56,126 nucleotides of DNA, taken from the NCBI GenBank assembly GCA_003576845.1, contig QEVJ01000018.1, positions 1 to 56,126 of the forward strand, written 5' to 3'. Made by a program: the position numbers and the translations under genes. This stretch comes from Planctomycetota bacterium (GTDB lineage Bacteria > Planctomycetota > Planctomycetia > Pirellulales > PLA5). The notes beneath the pieces were generated by a model, which ran no database searches, had not been told where the DNA came from, and saw nothing but the letters and a program-made list of their open reading frames with translations. Positions 27,263 through 35,875 of this stretch are shown here, piece by piece (the stretch's first letter is position 1; every line of letters starts with the position of its first letter).

Positions 27263-27640
27263 ATGACGCAGATACTGGTCGTCGACGACTCGCGTTACAG
27301 CCGCCGCGTGATCGGCGAGACGCTGCGGACGGCCGGTTATGAAGTCATCGAAGCCGCCGACGGCGAGCGGGGTCTGGAACTTGCCGCCGAGTGTCATCCC
27401 GACTGCGTCCTCGTCGACCTCCGCTTGCCCGGCGTCGACGGCCAGAGCTTCTTGCGGCAAAAGAACCGGCTGGGTCTCGACGTGCCGGTCATCGTCACGG
27501 CCGCCGACGCCGAGCCGCAAGTCCGCCACGATTGCGAGACGCTCGGCGCGTTCGACGTGCTCGCCAAGCCGATCGACCCCGACGCCCTCATCGCCAGCGT
27601 CGAGCAGTCGCTATTGTTTCTCGAAGAAACTTTCGAGTAG
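27263..27640 (+). CDS. Single-domain response regulator (CheY-like receiver)
   Basis: A 125-residue receiver domain without an output domain. The acidic pair is Asp8-Asp9, the phosphorylation site Asp52 in VLVDLRLPGVDG, the switch threonine Thr79 in IVTAADAE and the lysine Lys102 in LAKPID. No histidine kinase is encoded nearby, so its partner is elsewhere. It would act by binding another protein. Confidence 0.92.
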   Translation: MTQILVVDDSRYSRRVIGETLRTAGYEVIEAADGERGLELAAECHPDCVLVDLRLPGVDGQSFLRQKNRLGLDVPVIVTAADAEPQVRHDCETLGAFDVLAKPIDPDALIASVEQSLLFLEETFE

Positions 27641-27654
27641 GCAGGCCGGAGGCG

Positions 27655-27743
27655 GCAGGCGCTAGGCTGTAGGCGCTAGGCTGTAGGCGCTAGGCTGTAG
27701 GCGCTAGGCTGTAGGGTGTAGGCTGAAGGCTGTAGGCTGTAGG
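27655..27743. repeat. Tandem repeat, 14-bp unit
   Basis: About four copies of GGCGCTAGGCTGTA followed by decaying GGCTGTAGG units fill the gap between the receiver gene and the PLP-enzyme gene. Confidence 0.9.
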
Positions 27744-27801
27744 ATACGATGCGACACGTCGTGCCTACTTCCGCCTCTCTCGACCGACCGTCTCGCTTGC
27801 C

Positions 27802-28995
27802 ATGTCGACGCCCTCGGACGAAACTCCCGAAGACATTTGCCCGCGCCCTAGCGAGCCGCCCTCGCTTGCGACCGCGCCGCTTTCGCCGCCGATTCATCTG
27901 GCGTCGGTCTATCGCTGCGAATCGCCCGCGCAGGCGGATCGGATTCTCGGCGGCGATGGCGATGGCTACGTCTACGCCCGCGACGGGCATCCCAATGCCG
28001 ATCTGCTGGCCGCCAAATGCCGCGAGTTGCACGCCGCCGACCACGCCGCGATCGCCGCCTCGGGCATGGCTGCCCTGGCGCTCGCTGTGCTTGCTCACCT
28101 GCAAACGGGCGACCATGTCGTCGCCAGCCGGCAGCTTTATGGCAAGAGCCTCGCGCTTCTCGAAGGCGAATCGGGTCGGCTCGGCATCATGTCGACGCGC
28201 GTCGACACGTGCAACCTCAACGCAGTCCGCGCCGCGCTTACCGAGCGCACGCGACTCATCGTCGTGGAAACGATTACGAACCCGATTCTTCGCGTGTCCG
28301 ATCTCGGCGCGCTCGCGGACATGGCGCACGAGCGCGGCGCAGCCCTGCTCGTCGACAACACGCTCGCCGGACCGGTCGTGTGCCGCCCACACGAGTTCGG
28401 CGCCGACTTCGTGCTCGAAAGCCTCACCAAGAGCATGAACGGCCACAGCGACGTCGTTCTTGGTCTACTCACCGGCAAAGGAGACGTTTGGCGGCGCGTG
28501 CCGGGCGTTTTGTCCGCCTGGGGCCTGGCGAGCAGTCCGTTCGATTGTTGGCTCGCGCTGCGCGGCTTGAGCACGCACGCGATACGCGCCGAAAAGGCTT
28601 GCCACAACGCGCTCGCGATCGCCCGATGGCTCGCCAAACAGCCGCAGGTGGAAACGGTGCATTATGCGGGTCTCATAGGGCATCCCGACTACGCGCTGGC
28701 CCGGCGGCAATTCGGCGAGCGCTTCGGCTCGATGGTGACAATTACACTCCGCCACGGTCGCGCGGCGGCCGAGAGCTTTATCGCGTCGGCGAGGGACGTC
28801 CCGTTCTGCCCGTCGCTCGGCGAACTCTCGACGACGCTCAGTCATCCCCAGTCGACGAGTCACCGCGGTCTCACCGAATCCGACCGCGTCGCCCTCGGCA
28901 TCTTCGGCGGCACGATCCGCCTGTCGATCGGCATCGAGTCGGTGGAGCACATCCAAGCATCGCTAGCAGCAGGACTGGCAAGGATCGAGGATTGA
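27802..28995 (+). CDS. Trans-sulfuration family PLP enzyme
   Basis: PLP-dependent enzyme of the cystathionine gamma-lyase / gamma-synthase / methionine gamma-lyase family. The PLP lysine is Lys210 in ESLTKSMNGHSDVVLG. The neighbouring-subunit phosphate motif is YVYARDGHPN (residues 56-65), slightly different from the usual YSRxxNPT. The SGMAA motif and VVETITNPILRVSDL are also present. The exact reaction cannot be assigned from sequence alone. The last residues (LARIED) and the stop lie inside the GGATCGAGGATTGA repeat at 28981, so that repeat has replaced or fixed the 3' end. Confidence 0.9.
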   Translation: MSTPSDETPEDICPRPSEPPSLATAPLSPPIHLASVYRCESPAQADRILGGDGDGYVYARDGHPNADLLAAKCRELHAADHAAIAASGMAALALAVLAHLQTGDHVVASRQLYGKSLALLEGESGRLGIMSTRVDTCNLNAVRAALTERTRLIVVETITNPILRVSDLGALADMAHERGAALLVDNTLAGPVVCRPHEFGADFVLESLTKSMNGHSDVVLGLLTGKGDVWRRVPGVLSAWGLASSPFDCWLALRGLSTHAIRAEKACHNALAIARWLAKQPQVETVHYAGLIGHPDYALARRQFGERFGSMVTITLRHGRAAAESFIASARDVPFCPSLGELSTTLSHPQSTSHRGLTESDRVALGIFGGTIRLSIGIESVEHIQASLAAGLARIED

Positions 28996-29012
28996 GGATC
29001 GAGGATTGAGGG
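28981..29012 (+). repeat. GGATCGAGGATTGAGG repeat, left flank of four-helix gene
   Basis: A 32-bp run with the two-unit pattern GGATCGAGGATTGA. It is an inverted relative of 29438-29472. It contains the stop codon of the upstream PLP-enzyme gene. Confidence 0.9.
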
Positions 29013-29051
29013 AAGTCGAATCGTCGACTTGGTTGGTTGTGCGAGGACTTG

Positions 29052-29423
29052 ATGAACAGTTACAAGGAATTGATCGTTTGGCAAAAAGCGATGGCTCTCG
29101 CCGAGGCCACCTATCGATGGGCAAGTTCGTTGCCGAAACATGAGCTTTACGGACTGACGAGCCAACTTCAGCGTTCCGCCGTTTCCGTCCCAGCGAACAT
29201 CGCCGAGGGGCACGGGCGAGGCTCAACGAAAGAGTATCTGCGATTTCTGTCGGTTGCGCGTGGTTCCTTGTCCGAACTTGAGACCGAGTTCCTGCTTGCC
29301 ACGCGCATCGGCTACGGCGATACAAGCGCGGCGACGACAATCGCCAAGCAGATCGAAGAGGTTAGCCGCCTGTTGCGCGGCCTGCAGAAAGCGCTGCGGC
29401 AAAAGCTCGATAGGCAAGAATGA
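29052..29423 (+). CDS. Four-helix bundle protein (S23 / 23S rRNA intervening-sequence family)
   Basis: A 123-residue protein of the family found inside 23S rRNA intervening sequences in some bacteria and as free genes in many others. Markers are YKELIVWQKAMALAEATYRW, LYGLTSQLQRSAVSVPANIAEG, STKEYLRFLSVARGSLSELET and a C-terminal helix with LLRGLQKAL. It is flanked by inverted copies of one repeat (28981-29012 and 29438-29472), so the gene and its flanks look like a movable cassette. The molecular function is not known. The start at ATG 29052 follows GAGG. Confidence 0.92.
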   Translation: MNSYKELIVWQKAMALAEATYRWASSLPKHELYGLTSQLQRSAVSVPANIAEGHGRGSTKEYLRFLSVARGSLSELETEFLLATRIGYGDTSAATTIAKQIEEVSRLLRGLQKALRQKLDRQE

Positions 29424-29437
29424 CAGCAACGCTACCG

Positions 29438-29472
29438 CCCTCGATCCTCAATCCTCGATCCTCAATCCTCAA
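29438..29472 (-). repeat. GGATCGAGGATTGAGG repeat, right flank of four-helix gene
   Basis: Reverse-complement relative of 28981-29012; the shared core is about 23 bases. Confidence 0.9.
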
Positions 29473-29636
29473 ACTTCCCCTAAATTCTGGCCTTTACGCG
29501 ACCGATTCAAGTGGGCACAATACCGCCTCGACTTGGACCATCGCGCTTGTCTGCGAGTCCCGGTTGCGGCGCGGGCGGCCGACCAACGGCCGTGCGTGTG
29601 TCATGGACGACCTGCCGTAAGCAAGGAGTGCATACC

Positions 29637-30284
29637 GTGAAGATTTCTCTCGTGTCGGCCACCGCCGTGGCCTGTCTGTCGGCCCTGTGCGCGTTTGCCG
29701 GCCCCGCCCTTGCTCAGACCGGCGTCAAGCCGATCGACCCGGGCGTCCGCGTCATCGACATCGAACGCGCCTTCAAGCAACACGCCCGCTACAACGCCGA
29801 AATCGAACAGCTCAAGGAGCTGGCCAAGTCGATGGAAGCGGAAACGAACAAGGAAAAGCAATCCATCATCGACATGGAAAAGGACTTGCCGAACCTCGCC
29901 GCCGGTTCGAGCGAGCGCAAAGCGCTCGAAGAGCAAATCCTTCGCCGCAAGACCGACCTCGCCGCCCGCACCCGCATCAAGCAGCAGGAACTGCTCGAAA
30001 AGGAAGCCAAGGTCTACTACTTCACGTACAAGGAAATCCAGGACGAAGTCGCCGAGTTCTGTCGCCAGACGGGCGTGAGCCTCGTGTTGCAATACTCCAG
30101 CGACAAGGTCGATCCGAACAACCGCATGTCGATCATGAAGGCGATGGGAAACCCGGTCGTCCATCACGCCAACATCGACATCACCGACAAGATTCTGTTC
30201 TATCTGAACAAGGGCGCGGCCCCGGCCGGCAACGGCGCGCCGGCGGTCTCGGGCCGTCCGACGACCGGCGTGCCGCGCAAATAA
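29637..30284 (+). CDS. OmpH/Skp family periplasmic chaperone
   Basis: A 215-residue exported protein. GTG 29637 is chosen because AAGGAG lies eight bases upstream and the signal peptide (TAVACLSALCAFAGPALAQ) follows. The body begins VRVIDIERAFKQHARYNAEI, the standard OmpH start, and continues as long charged helices (about residues 45-130) typical of the Skp tentacles. The C-terminal NRMSIMKAMGNPVVHHANIDITDKI segment is the conserved base. OmpH often precedes lpx genes in bacteria, as it does here. Confidence 0.9.
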   Translation: MKISLVSATAVACLSALCAFAGPALAQTGVKPIDPGVRVIDIERAFKQHARYNAEIEQLKELAKSMEAETNKEKQSIIDMEKDLPNLAAGSSERKALEEQILRRKTDLAARTRIKQQELLEKEAKVYYFTYKEIQDEVAEFCRQTGVSLVLQYSSDKVDPNNRMSIMKAMGNPVVHHANIDITDKILFYLNKGAAPAGNGAPAVSGRPTTGVPRK

Positions 30285-30288
30285 GCTT

Positions 30289-30368
30289 GTAGGGTGGGTC
30301 GAACTAAGTGAGGCCCCCGCGACTTGATGCACGAACCGGTGGGCCTCACTTCGTTCGACCCACCCTAC
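30289..30368. repeat. Long hairpin between ompH and lpxC
   Basis: 30289-30316 and 30341-30368 are reverse complements at 27 of 28 positions, separated by 24 bases. The unit (GTAGGGTGGGTCGAA...) would fold into a very stable stem in the ompH-lpxC transcript. Confidence 0.95.
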
Positions 30369-30434
30369 GGCAAATCCGCGCTACTGCTTGCCGCTCCGCG
30401 ATCTCCCGCCCCGCTTGACCCGCGATCTGCATCG

Positions 30435-31352
30435 ATGAAATCCCGCCCGCGCACTGCTGCGTCTACCCCGCTCGTCCAGCCCCAACCTCGCTTTCAACAC
30501 ACGATCGCGCGTGCCGCGGTCGTCGAAGGCTTCGGCTTTTGGAGCAGCCGCGACGTGCGGGTCGAGTTTCGCCCGGCGCAGCCGAACACGGGCGTGGTCT
30601 TCGTTCGCGGCGATCTGAACCCGGCGGTTCGCATTCCGGCGGCGGTCGAGCGGCGCATCGAAACGCCGCGCCGCACCGCGCTGGTCCACGGCGCGGGCCG
30701 GGTCGAAATGGTCGAGCACATTCTCGCTTCGCTTGCCGGGTTGCAAATCGACAACTGCGAAGTCTGGGTGAACGAGTCCGAAATGCCCGGCTGCGACGGT
30801 TCGAGCCTGGCGTTCGTCGAAGCGCTGGAAGCGGCCGGCATCGTTCGCCAACAAGCCATCCGCGCCACGCTCGTCGTCCGCGAGACGGTCCGCCTGGGCA
30901 ACGAAGAAAGCTGGATTCTTGCCAATCCGCCGGAGCAGCCCGGCCTTGCCCTGCAATTCCGAATCGAGTATCCGCATTGCCCTTCGATCGGCCGGCAAAC
31001 GTACAAGCTCGCAATCACGCCGAACTCGTTTCGCAAACAACTGGCTTCCTGCCGCACGTTCCTCACGCGGCAGGAAGCGGAATGGCTGCGGTCGCAGAAG
31101 CTCGCGTCCCGCGCCACGACCAAGGAAGCGCTGGTATTCGACGCCGACGGACCGGTGGACAACGAGTTGCGGTTCGACGACGAGTGCGTGCGGCACAAGA
31201 TGCTCGACCTGGTCGGCGACCTGGCGCTGGCCGGTTGCGACATCGTCGGGCAAGTCGCGGCCCATTGCAGCGGTCACCGGCTCAACGCCGAGCTGGTCCG
31301 CGTGCTGTTGGCCGAAGGAGAGAAGCTGCAACCCTGGCTGCGCTGCGCCTGA
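30435..31352 (+). CDS. lpxC: UDP-3-O-acyl-N-acetylglucosamine deacetylase LpxC
   Basis: Zinc enzyme for the committed step of lipid A synthesis. The zinc ligands are His95 (MVEHILASL), His254 and Asp258 (RHKMLDLVGDL), and the catalytic His281 lies in CSGHRLNAEL. The 305-residue length matches E. coli LpxC. ATG 30435 is chosen because the upstream part of the frame runs through the inverted repeat. It lies between ompH and lpxA in one direction. Its presence shows that the organism can make a lipid A-type outer membrane. Confidence 0.96.
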   Translation: MKSRPRTAASTPLVQPQPRFQHTIARAAVVEGFGFWSSRDVRVEFRPAQPNTGVVFVRGDLNPAVRIPAAVERRIETPRRTALVHGAGRVEMVEHILASLAGLQIDNCEVWVNESEMPGCDGSSLAFVEALEAAGIVRQQAIRATLVVRETVRLGNEESWILANPPEQPGLALQFRIEYPHCPSIGRQTYKLAITPNSFRKQLASCRTFLTRQEAEWLRSQKLASRATTKEALVFDADGPVDNELRFDDECVRHKMLDLVGDLALAGCDIVGQVAAHCSGHRLNAELVRVLLAEGEKLQPWLRCA

Positions 31353-31358
31353 CGAAAC

Positions 31359-31510
31359 CGTAGGGTGGGCTGCGCCCACCGGACTCGCCAGGCAAAAGCC
31401 ACCTAGAACCGCTATGCACGCCGCCGTCGCGATGCGATCGACGCAGAACACCGCCTCGCTCGCAAACGTGGGTTGAAATGGAAACGACGGTGGGCACAGC
31501 CCACCCTACG
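31359..31510. repeat. Inverted pair GTAGGGTGGGCTGCGCCCACC
   Basis: 31359-31382 and 31486-31510 are inverted copies with two or three differences; each also contains a GTGGGC/GCCCAC palindrome. It lies between lpxC and lpxA. Confidence 0.85.
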
Positions 31511-31558
31511 CAGAAAATACGCCGGCACGTAATTGCCCCAAGAAGGAGCTGCGGGGGA

Positions 31559-32365
31559 ATGGCGACTCACATTGCCGAACATGTGTCGATTGACCCGCGC
31601 GCCGAAATCGACGACGACGTCGAGATCGGCCCGTTCTGCGTCATCGGTCCCCAGGCGCGCATCGGCCGCGGGACGAAACTCGAGAACAACGTCACGATCA
31701 CCGGCCGCACCACCATTGGCGAGTACAACCACATCTTTCCCGGCGTCGTGATCGGCGCCGCGCCGCAAGATATCAGCTATCGCGGCGGCGACACGGAAGT
31801 CGTTATCGGCGATCGCAACGTCTTCCGCGAGTGCGTGACGATCAATCGTGCTACCGAAAAAGAGGACGGCATCACGTCCGTAGGCGACCACAACTTCCTG
31901 ATGGCCGGCGCGCACGTCGCCCACGATTGCCGTTTGGGCAGCCACATCGTCATCGCCAACGCCACGCTGCTCGGCGGGCACACGCAGATTCAGGACTACG
32001 CGGCCCTAAGCGGCGGCGTCGCCGTGCATCACTACACCACGATCGGCCGCTTCAGCTTCATCGGCGGACTCGCCCGCGTGATCCACGACGTGCCGCCGTA
32101 TATGCTCGTCGAAGGCCACCCGGCCCGCCCGCGATGCATCAACATCGTCGGTCTCAAGCGGAACAACCTCACCGCCGAGTCGATCCACTGCCTCAACGAG
32201 GCGTTTCGTCTGATCTACCGCAACAAGGTTGGCCTCGACCGGGCCCGCGAAATGCTTCGCGGCAACGACCAACTCGTGCCGGCCGTGAACGAATTGCTGA
32301 GCTTCATCCAGTGCCAGCAGGAAGGCCGGCACGGACGAGGCCGCGAACGGAGGCGGGCCGCGTGA
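31559..32365 (+). CDS. lpxA: UDP-GlcNAc-type O/N-acyltransferase LpxA
   Basis: First enzyme of lipid A synthesis, a trimeric left-handed beta-helix. Hexapeptide repeats run through residues 5-190 and the catalytic base is His122 in GAHVAHDCRLG, equivalent to E. coli His125. The 268-residue length is normal. AGAAGGAGC precedes ATG 31559. The stop TGA overlaps the GTG of the Gfo/Idh gene in a GTGA (32362-32365). That coupling suggests a linked substrate: some LpxA proteins use a 3-amino sugar made by GnnA/GnnB. Confidence 0.95.
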   Translation: MATHIAEHVSIDPRAEIDDDVEIGPFCVIGPQARIGRGTKLENNVTITGRTTIGEYNHIFPGVVIGAAPQDISYRGGDTEVVIGDRNVFRECVTINRATEKEDGITSVGDHNFLMAGAHVAHDCRLGSHIVIANATLLGGHTQIQDYAALSGGVAVHHYTTIGRFSFIGGLARVIHDVPPYMLVEGHPARPRCINIVGLKRNNLTAESIHCLNEAFRLIYRNKVGLDRAREMLRGNDQLVPAVNELLSFIQCQQEGRHGRGRERRRAA

Positions 32366-33432
32366 AACCGCTACGCATCGCCGTCATCGGCGGCGGCCAC
32401 TTGGGCCGCATTCACGCTCGGCTGTTGGCCGATACGCCCGGTGTACAGCTCGTCGCGGTGGCCGATCCGGTTCTCCGCTCGCGGGAAGAAGCCGCCGCGG
32501 CCGCCCGCACCGAGCCGGTCGCCGACTATCGCGAACTTTTCGACCGCATCGACGCCGCAGTAATCGCCACGCCGACCGCCACGCATCGCGACGTCGCCCT
32601 CGACTGCATCGAACGCGGCATTCACGTTCTCGTCGAGAAGCCGATCGCGTCCACGACGCTCGAAGGCGAGGAACTCGTCGCCACCGCGCGCCGCCGCGGC
32701 GTCGTGTTGCAGGTAGGCCACGTCGAACGGTTCAATCCGGCCTGGAAACCGCTCGCCGGCGAAATCGGCCGCCCGCGGTTCATCGAATCGCTCCGCTGCG
32801 GACCCTACACGTTCCGCTCGACCGACGTGAGCGTCGTGCTCGACCTGATGGTTCACGACGTCGACCTCGTTCTGTCGCTGGTCTCTTCGCCCGTCGAACG
32901 GATCGACGCGATCGGCCATGCGGTGATCGGTCCGCACGAAGACCTGGCCAACGCCCGGCTCCAATTCGCCGACGGCACGGTCGCGAACCTCAGTGCGTCG
33001 CGCGTCAGCTACGAAGCCGAACGCTGGATGCGCGTCTTTTCGACCGCCGGTTTCGCGAGCATCGACTTCAACAAGCGGACGTCGACGCTCGTCAACGTCT
33101 CGCCGCGGCTATCCGAGCCGGGCTTTGACGCCGCCGCGCTGCCGCCGGAAGCCAAGAACCTGTTCAAAGAGCGGCTCTTCGCCGACGTCCTGCCGATGCG
33201 GCGTTTGCCGACCGTCGACGGCAACGCCATCGCCGAAGAACTCCTCGATTTCGCGGCCAGCATCCGCGAGGGCCGCGACCCGCGAGTCACCGGCGAGCAG
33301 GGCCTCGCCGCACTCGCCGTCTGCGAAACGATCAACGACCAGATCGCCCGCCAAAACGCCCGCGAAGCCGCCGTCCGAACGCTAGCCCACCCGGCGATCA
33401 TCCCGCCCGCGGAACGCCGCGCAGCCGGCTGA
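32362..33432 (+). CDS. Gfo/Idh/MocA family oxidoreductase, lpxA-coupled
   Basis: NAD(P)-dependent sugar oxidoreductase. The Rossmann motif is VIGGGHLGRIHARLL (residues 8-22), the EKP motif is at residues 92-94 (VEKPIAST) and the Gfo C-terminal domain includes VGHVERFNPAW and HDVDLVLSLV. GTG 32362 overlaps the lpxA stop by four bases and is preceded by GGAGGCGGG; the long open frame upstream is a shadow of lpxA. GnnA of Acidithiobacillus, which oxidises the 3-position of UDP-GlcNAc for amide-linked lipid A, belongs to this family and sits near lpxA. I infer a GnnA-like role, but no GnnB aminotransferase is adjacent. Confidence 0.88.
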   Translation: MKPLRIAVIGGGHLGRIHARLLADTPGVQLVAVADPVLRSREEAAAAARTEPVADYRELFDRIDAAVIATPTATHRDVALDCIERGIHVLVEKPIASTTLEGEELVATARRRGVVLQVGHVERFNPAWKPLAGEIGRPRFIESLRCGPYTFRSTDVSVVLDLMVHDVDLVLSLVSSPVERIDAIGHAVIGPHEDLANARLQFADGTVANLSASRVSYEAERWMRVFSTAGFASIDFNKRTSTLVNVSPRLSEPGFDAAALPPEAKNLFKERLFADVLPMRRLPTVDGNAIAEELLDFAASIREGRDPRVTGEQGLAALAVCETINDQIARQNAREAAVRTLAHPAIIPPAERRAAG

Positions 33433-33453
33433 CGAGCCTGCGCGTTGCCCTTT

Positions 33454-33542
33454 CACCGCAAAGAAGCAAAGGCGCAACGAGACGAATCGGGGCGCGTCAA
33501 AGCCCTATGCTGGCATTCTTTGCCGCTTTGCGCCTTGGCGGT
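33454..33542. repeat. Inverted pair, CCGCAAAG / CTTTGCGCCTTGGCGG family
   Basis: Imperfect inverted copies (33454-33477 and 33515-33542) lie between the Gfo/Idh stop and the DapA-family stop. They are followed by a short AT-rich piece (33570-33605) of the family seen at 20580. Confidence 0.6.
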
Positions 33543-33612
33543 TCAGGCAACGTCCTTGTTCCCGGCAGGTCCATTTCTCATTCTTCATTTTGCCTTTTGC
33601 ATTCTCTTCGCC

Positions 33613-34638
33613 CTACGCCATCCCGCGGCGCTTAAGCTCGGCGAGGACGCCTTGGACGATCGCATCGACGTTCCCGTGCACCGTGCCGGTGCTTGGGTCA
33701 GCGTCACACCCGCCGACCGGCTCGTCGGCAAAGCCTTCTTCCGCCAGCAAGCACGCCAGCGTATCGCGCAGCGCGCCGAGCTGAACTTGCTGCTTATCCG
33801 ACATCGGTTGCCGCCCCGCGCCGACGCGAAACCCGCGCAGGCCGAGCGCTTGCCGAAAACCTTCGGGGAAATCGGCCGAGTAGAGCGCCGCGTCGAACAG
33901 CCGCAGAATCTTGTATTGCAGCGTCCGCGCTTCGTCGAGCCGTCCGCCGACGGTCAGATCGTATAACTTCCGCGTCAACTCGGGCACGATGCCGCTCGTC
34001 GCGTTCGTGCCTCCGTCGCAGCCGATGAGCAGCATCGGCATTACCGCCGCGTCCCAACCCGTCAGAAACGCGAAATCCGGCCGATGCGGCCGCACCGCCG
34101 CGATCATTCGCATCATGTGCGGAATGTCGCCCGACGAATCCTTGATCGCCGCGATCCGCGGGCATTCAAGCGCCAATCGCGTCATCGTCGGCACGTCGAT
34201 CGGCGACGCGAACATCGGAATGTTGTACAGCGTCACATCGACCGGGCTGTTATCGCCGATCGCCTTGAAATAGGCGTACACGCTCTCCGGGCTGAGCTTG
34301 TAGTAGAACGGCGACACGATCGCCACCGCCCGCACGCCGAGGCGATGATAATGCTCGCAGGCATCAAGCGTTTCGTTGACGTTCGCTTCGGCCGCTCCGG
34401 CGAGAATCGGCACGCGGCCGCGCGTCTCGTCGACCATGATCTCGATGATCCGCCGCCGCTCTTCGACGGTGAACCGCGTGAATTCGCCGGTCGAGCCGTT
34501 GGGATACAAGCCGTGCACGCCGCGGTCGATGAGCCAACTCGTGTACCGCCGCAGTTCCGGCTCGTTGATCCGCCCCCGATCGTCGAGCGGCACGATGTTG
34601 GGCGTGAAAATGCCATGAAGTCGGGTCGTAGCGGTCAT
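33613..34638 (-). CDS. DapA (dihydrodipicolinate synthase) family aldolase/lyase
   Basis: Class I aldolase of the DHDPS/NAL superfamily that uses pyruvate as a Schiff base. The lysine is Lys166 in AAIKDSSGD and the tyrosine is Tyr138 in TLYNIPMF. The pyruvate-binding GSTGEF motif is at residues 48-53. At 341 residues it is about 45 longer than E. coli DapA because of a C-terminal extension. No other lysine-pathway genes are adjacent, so it may be a sugar-acid or sialic-acid-type lyase rather than DapA itself. Confidence 0.88.
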   Translation of the reverse strand: MTATTRLHGIFTPNIVPLDDRGRINEPELRRYTSWLIDRGVHGLYPNGSTGEFTRFTVEERRRIIEIMVDETRGRVPILAGAAEANVNETLDACEHYHRLGVRAVAIVSPFYYKLSPESVYAYFKAIGDNSPVDVTLYNIPMFASPIDVPTMTRLALECPRIAAIKDSSGDIPHMMRMIAAVRPHRPDFAFLTGWDAAVMPMLLIGCDGGTNATSGIVPELTRKLYDLTVGGRLDEARTLQYKILRLFDAALYSADFPEGFRQALGLRGFRVGAGRQPMSDKQQVQLGALRDTLACLLAEEGFADEPVGGCDADPSTGTVHGNVDAIVQGVLAELKRRGMA

Positions 34639-34710
34639 GTTAGGCGGCAGGCTTTAGGCGAGAGGCCGGAGGAGCGCACGTTGCGTTTCATCAACATGGT
34701 AGCACGCGGA

Positions 34711-34757
34711 TAAGCCCCCGGTGACCCATTTAGCCGCCGGTGAATACACCGGGGGCA
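34711..34757. repeat. Second copy of the CCCCCGGTG...CACCGGGGG palindrome
   Basis: A partial copy (TAAGCCCCCGGTGA) is followed by a near-complete palindrome GCCGCCGGTG-AATA-CACCGGGGGC, the same element as 24171-24196 with one change. It sits in the divergent promoter region of the DapA-family and methyltransferase genes. Confidence 0.85.
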
Positions 34758-34876
34758 ATGCGGCCGTCGTTCTGATGCGGCCGTAACCCCGCCAAGTCAC
34801 CCAACCAAGTTTGACCCTCGACCGATGCAACATACGCTTTTGCGGCCCCATTCCCATCACCGCGAAGGCACGTTCC

Positions 34877-35875
34877 ATGCCCTCTGCCACACTCCAATCG
34901 CCGCCAGATGTAATCGCCCGCGACGCGCCGGCGCGCACCGTCACGCTTGCCGATGGCACGCAAGTCGATCTCACCGCGCTTTCGCCCGCCGAGCTGCTCG
35001 GTCTGCAGTTCGACCAGGAGCAAGCCTTCGCCCGCAAGTTCGTCGCCCATCCCAAGCGGAGCGCCGAGCGTGCCGCCGCGTTTGCCCAGGGCTACGATAC
35101 GGTCACCGCGATCTACGCCGCCGCCAACGGCATCTCCGGGCCGGTCGTGATGGGCCTCGATCGGCGTTACGAGCAGCTTGTGGTAAGCGTCTTGCGTGGC
35201 CAACGACGCGCCGGCATGAACCCGCGGCTGTTCGAAGTCGGTTACGGCTCTGGCTTGCTTCTAGAGCGCATCCGACGTCACGGATTCGCCGTCGGGGGAA
35301 TCGAAGTTTCCGCCGCGATGCACGCTCAAGCTTGCGCGGCGCTGCCCGAAGCGCGCGAAAGCTTGCTGCTGGGCAACTTCATGGCGCTCGATTGGTCTGG
35401 CGCCAGCAGCGCATCGCGCGGCGCAACGCAAACCGGCAAGCTGCAACGCGGCGGCTATTCGCTGTGCTACTGGAACGACGTCTTCGAGCACATTCCGCCG
35501 GACGAAATCGCCGACTATCTCGCCCGCATTCACGATCTGCTCGCTCCCGGCGGAGTGCTCGTGACGATCACGCCCAACTGGCATATTCGCCCCAACGACG
35601 TGACGGGCGACTTTTGCCCGCCGCGGACCGAAGCGCGCGGCGTGCACCTCAAGGAATACACGCTCCGCGAGGTCACGGCTCTGTTGCGAGGGGCCGGGTT
35701 TCGCCGGGTGGCCACGCCGCTATTCGTCACGCGCCGCCACATTTATCGCTGCGGCAATGGGTTCTCCAGCGTCAAGCGGTGGTTCGAGCCGGCGGTCGAG
35801 GTTCTGCCGTTCCGCCTGGCCAAGCTGCTCGTTAGGGGCTTTGGCCTCTCCTGCACGATCGCCCGCCGCGACTAG
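34877..35875 (+). CDS. Class I SAM-dependent methyltransferase
   Basis: A 332-residue protein with an N-terminal extension of about 115 residues, then a Rossmann methyltransferase core. Motif I is LFEVGYGSGLLLERI (about residues 118-132), followed by GGIEVS (motif II) and CYWNDVFEHIPPDEIADYLA (motif IV). HDLLAPGGVLVTITPNWH completes the fold. ATG 34877 has GAAGG eight bases upstream. The pattern resembles methyltransferases of surface polysaccharide clusters, and a GT2 gene follows. The substrate is unknown. Confidence 0.87.
   Translation: MPSATLQSPPDVIARDAPARTVTLADGTQVDLTALSPAELLGLQFDQEQAFARKFVAHPKRSAERAAAFAQGYDTVTAIYAAANGISGPVVMGLDRRYEQLVVSVLRGQRRAGMNPRLFEVGYGSGLLLERIRRHGFAVGGIEVSAAMHAQACAALPEARESLLLGNFMALDWSGASSASRGATQTGKLQRGGYSLCYWNDVFEHIPPDEIADYLARIHDLLAPGGVLVTITPNWHIRPNDVTGDFCPPRTEARGVHLKEYTLREVTALLRGAGFRRVATPLFVTRRHIYRCGNGFSSVKRWFEPAVEVLPFRLAKLLVRGFGLSCTIARRD

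Noticed and set aside
31831-32361. 177-residue N-terminal extension of the Gfo/Idh gene
   Set aside because: It overlaps lpxA in another frame and is Arg/Pro-rich. The Rossmann motif begins right after GTG 32362.
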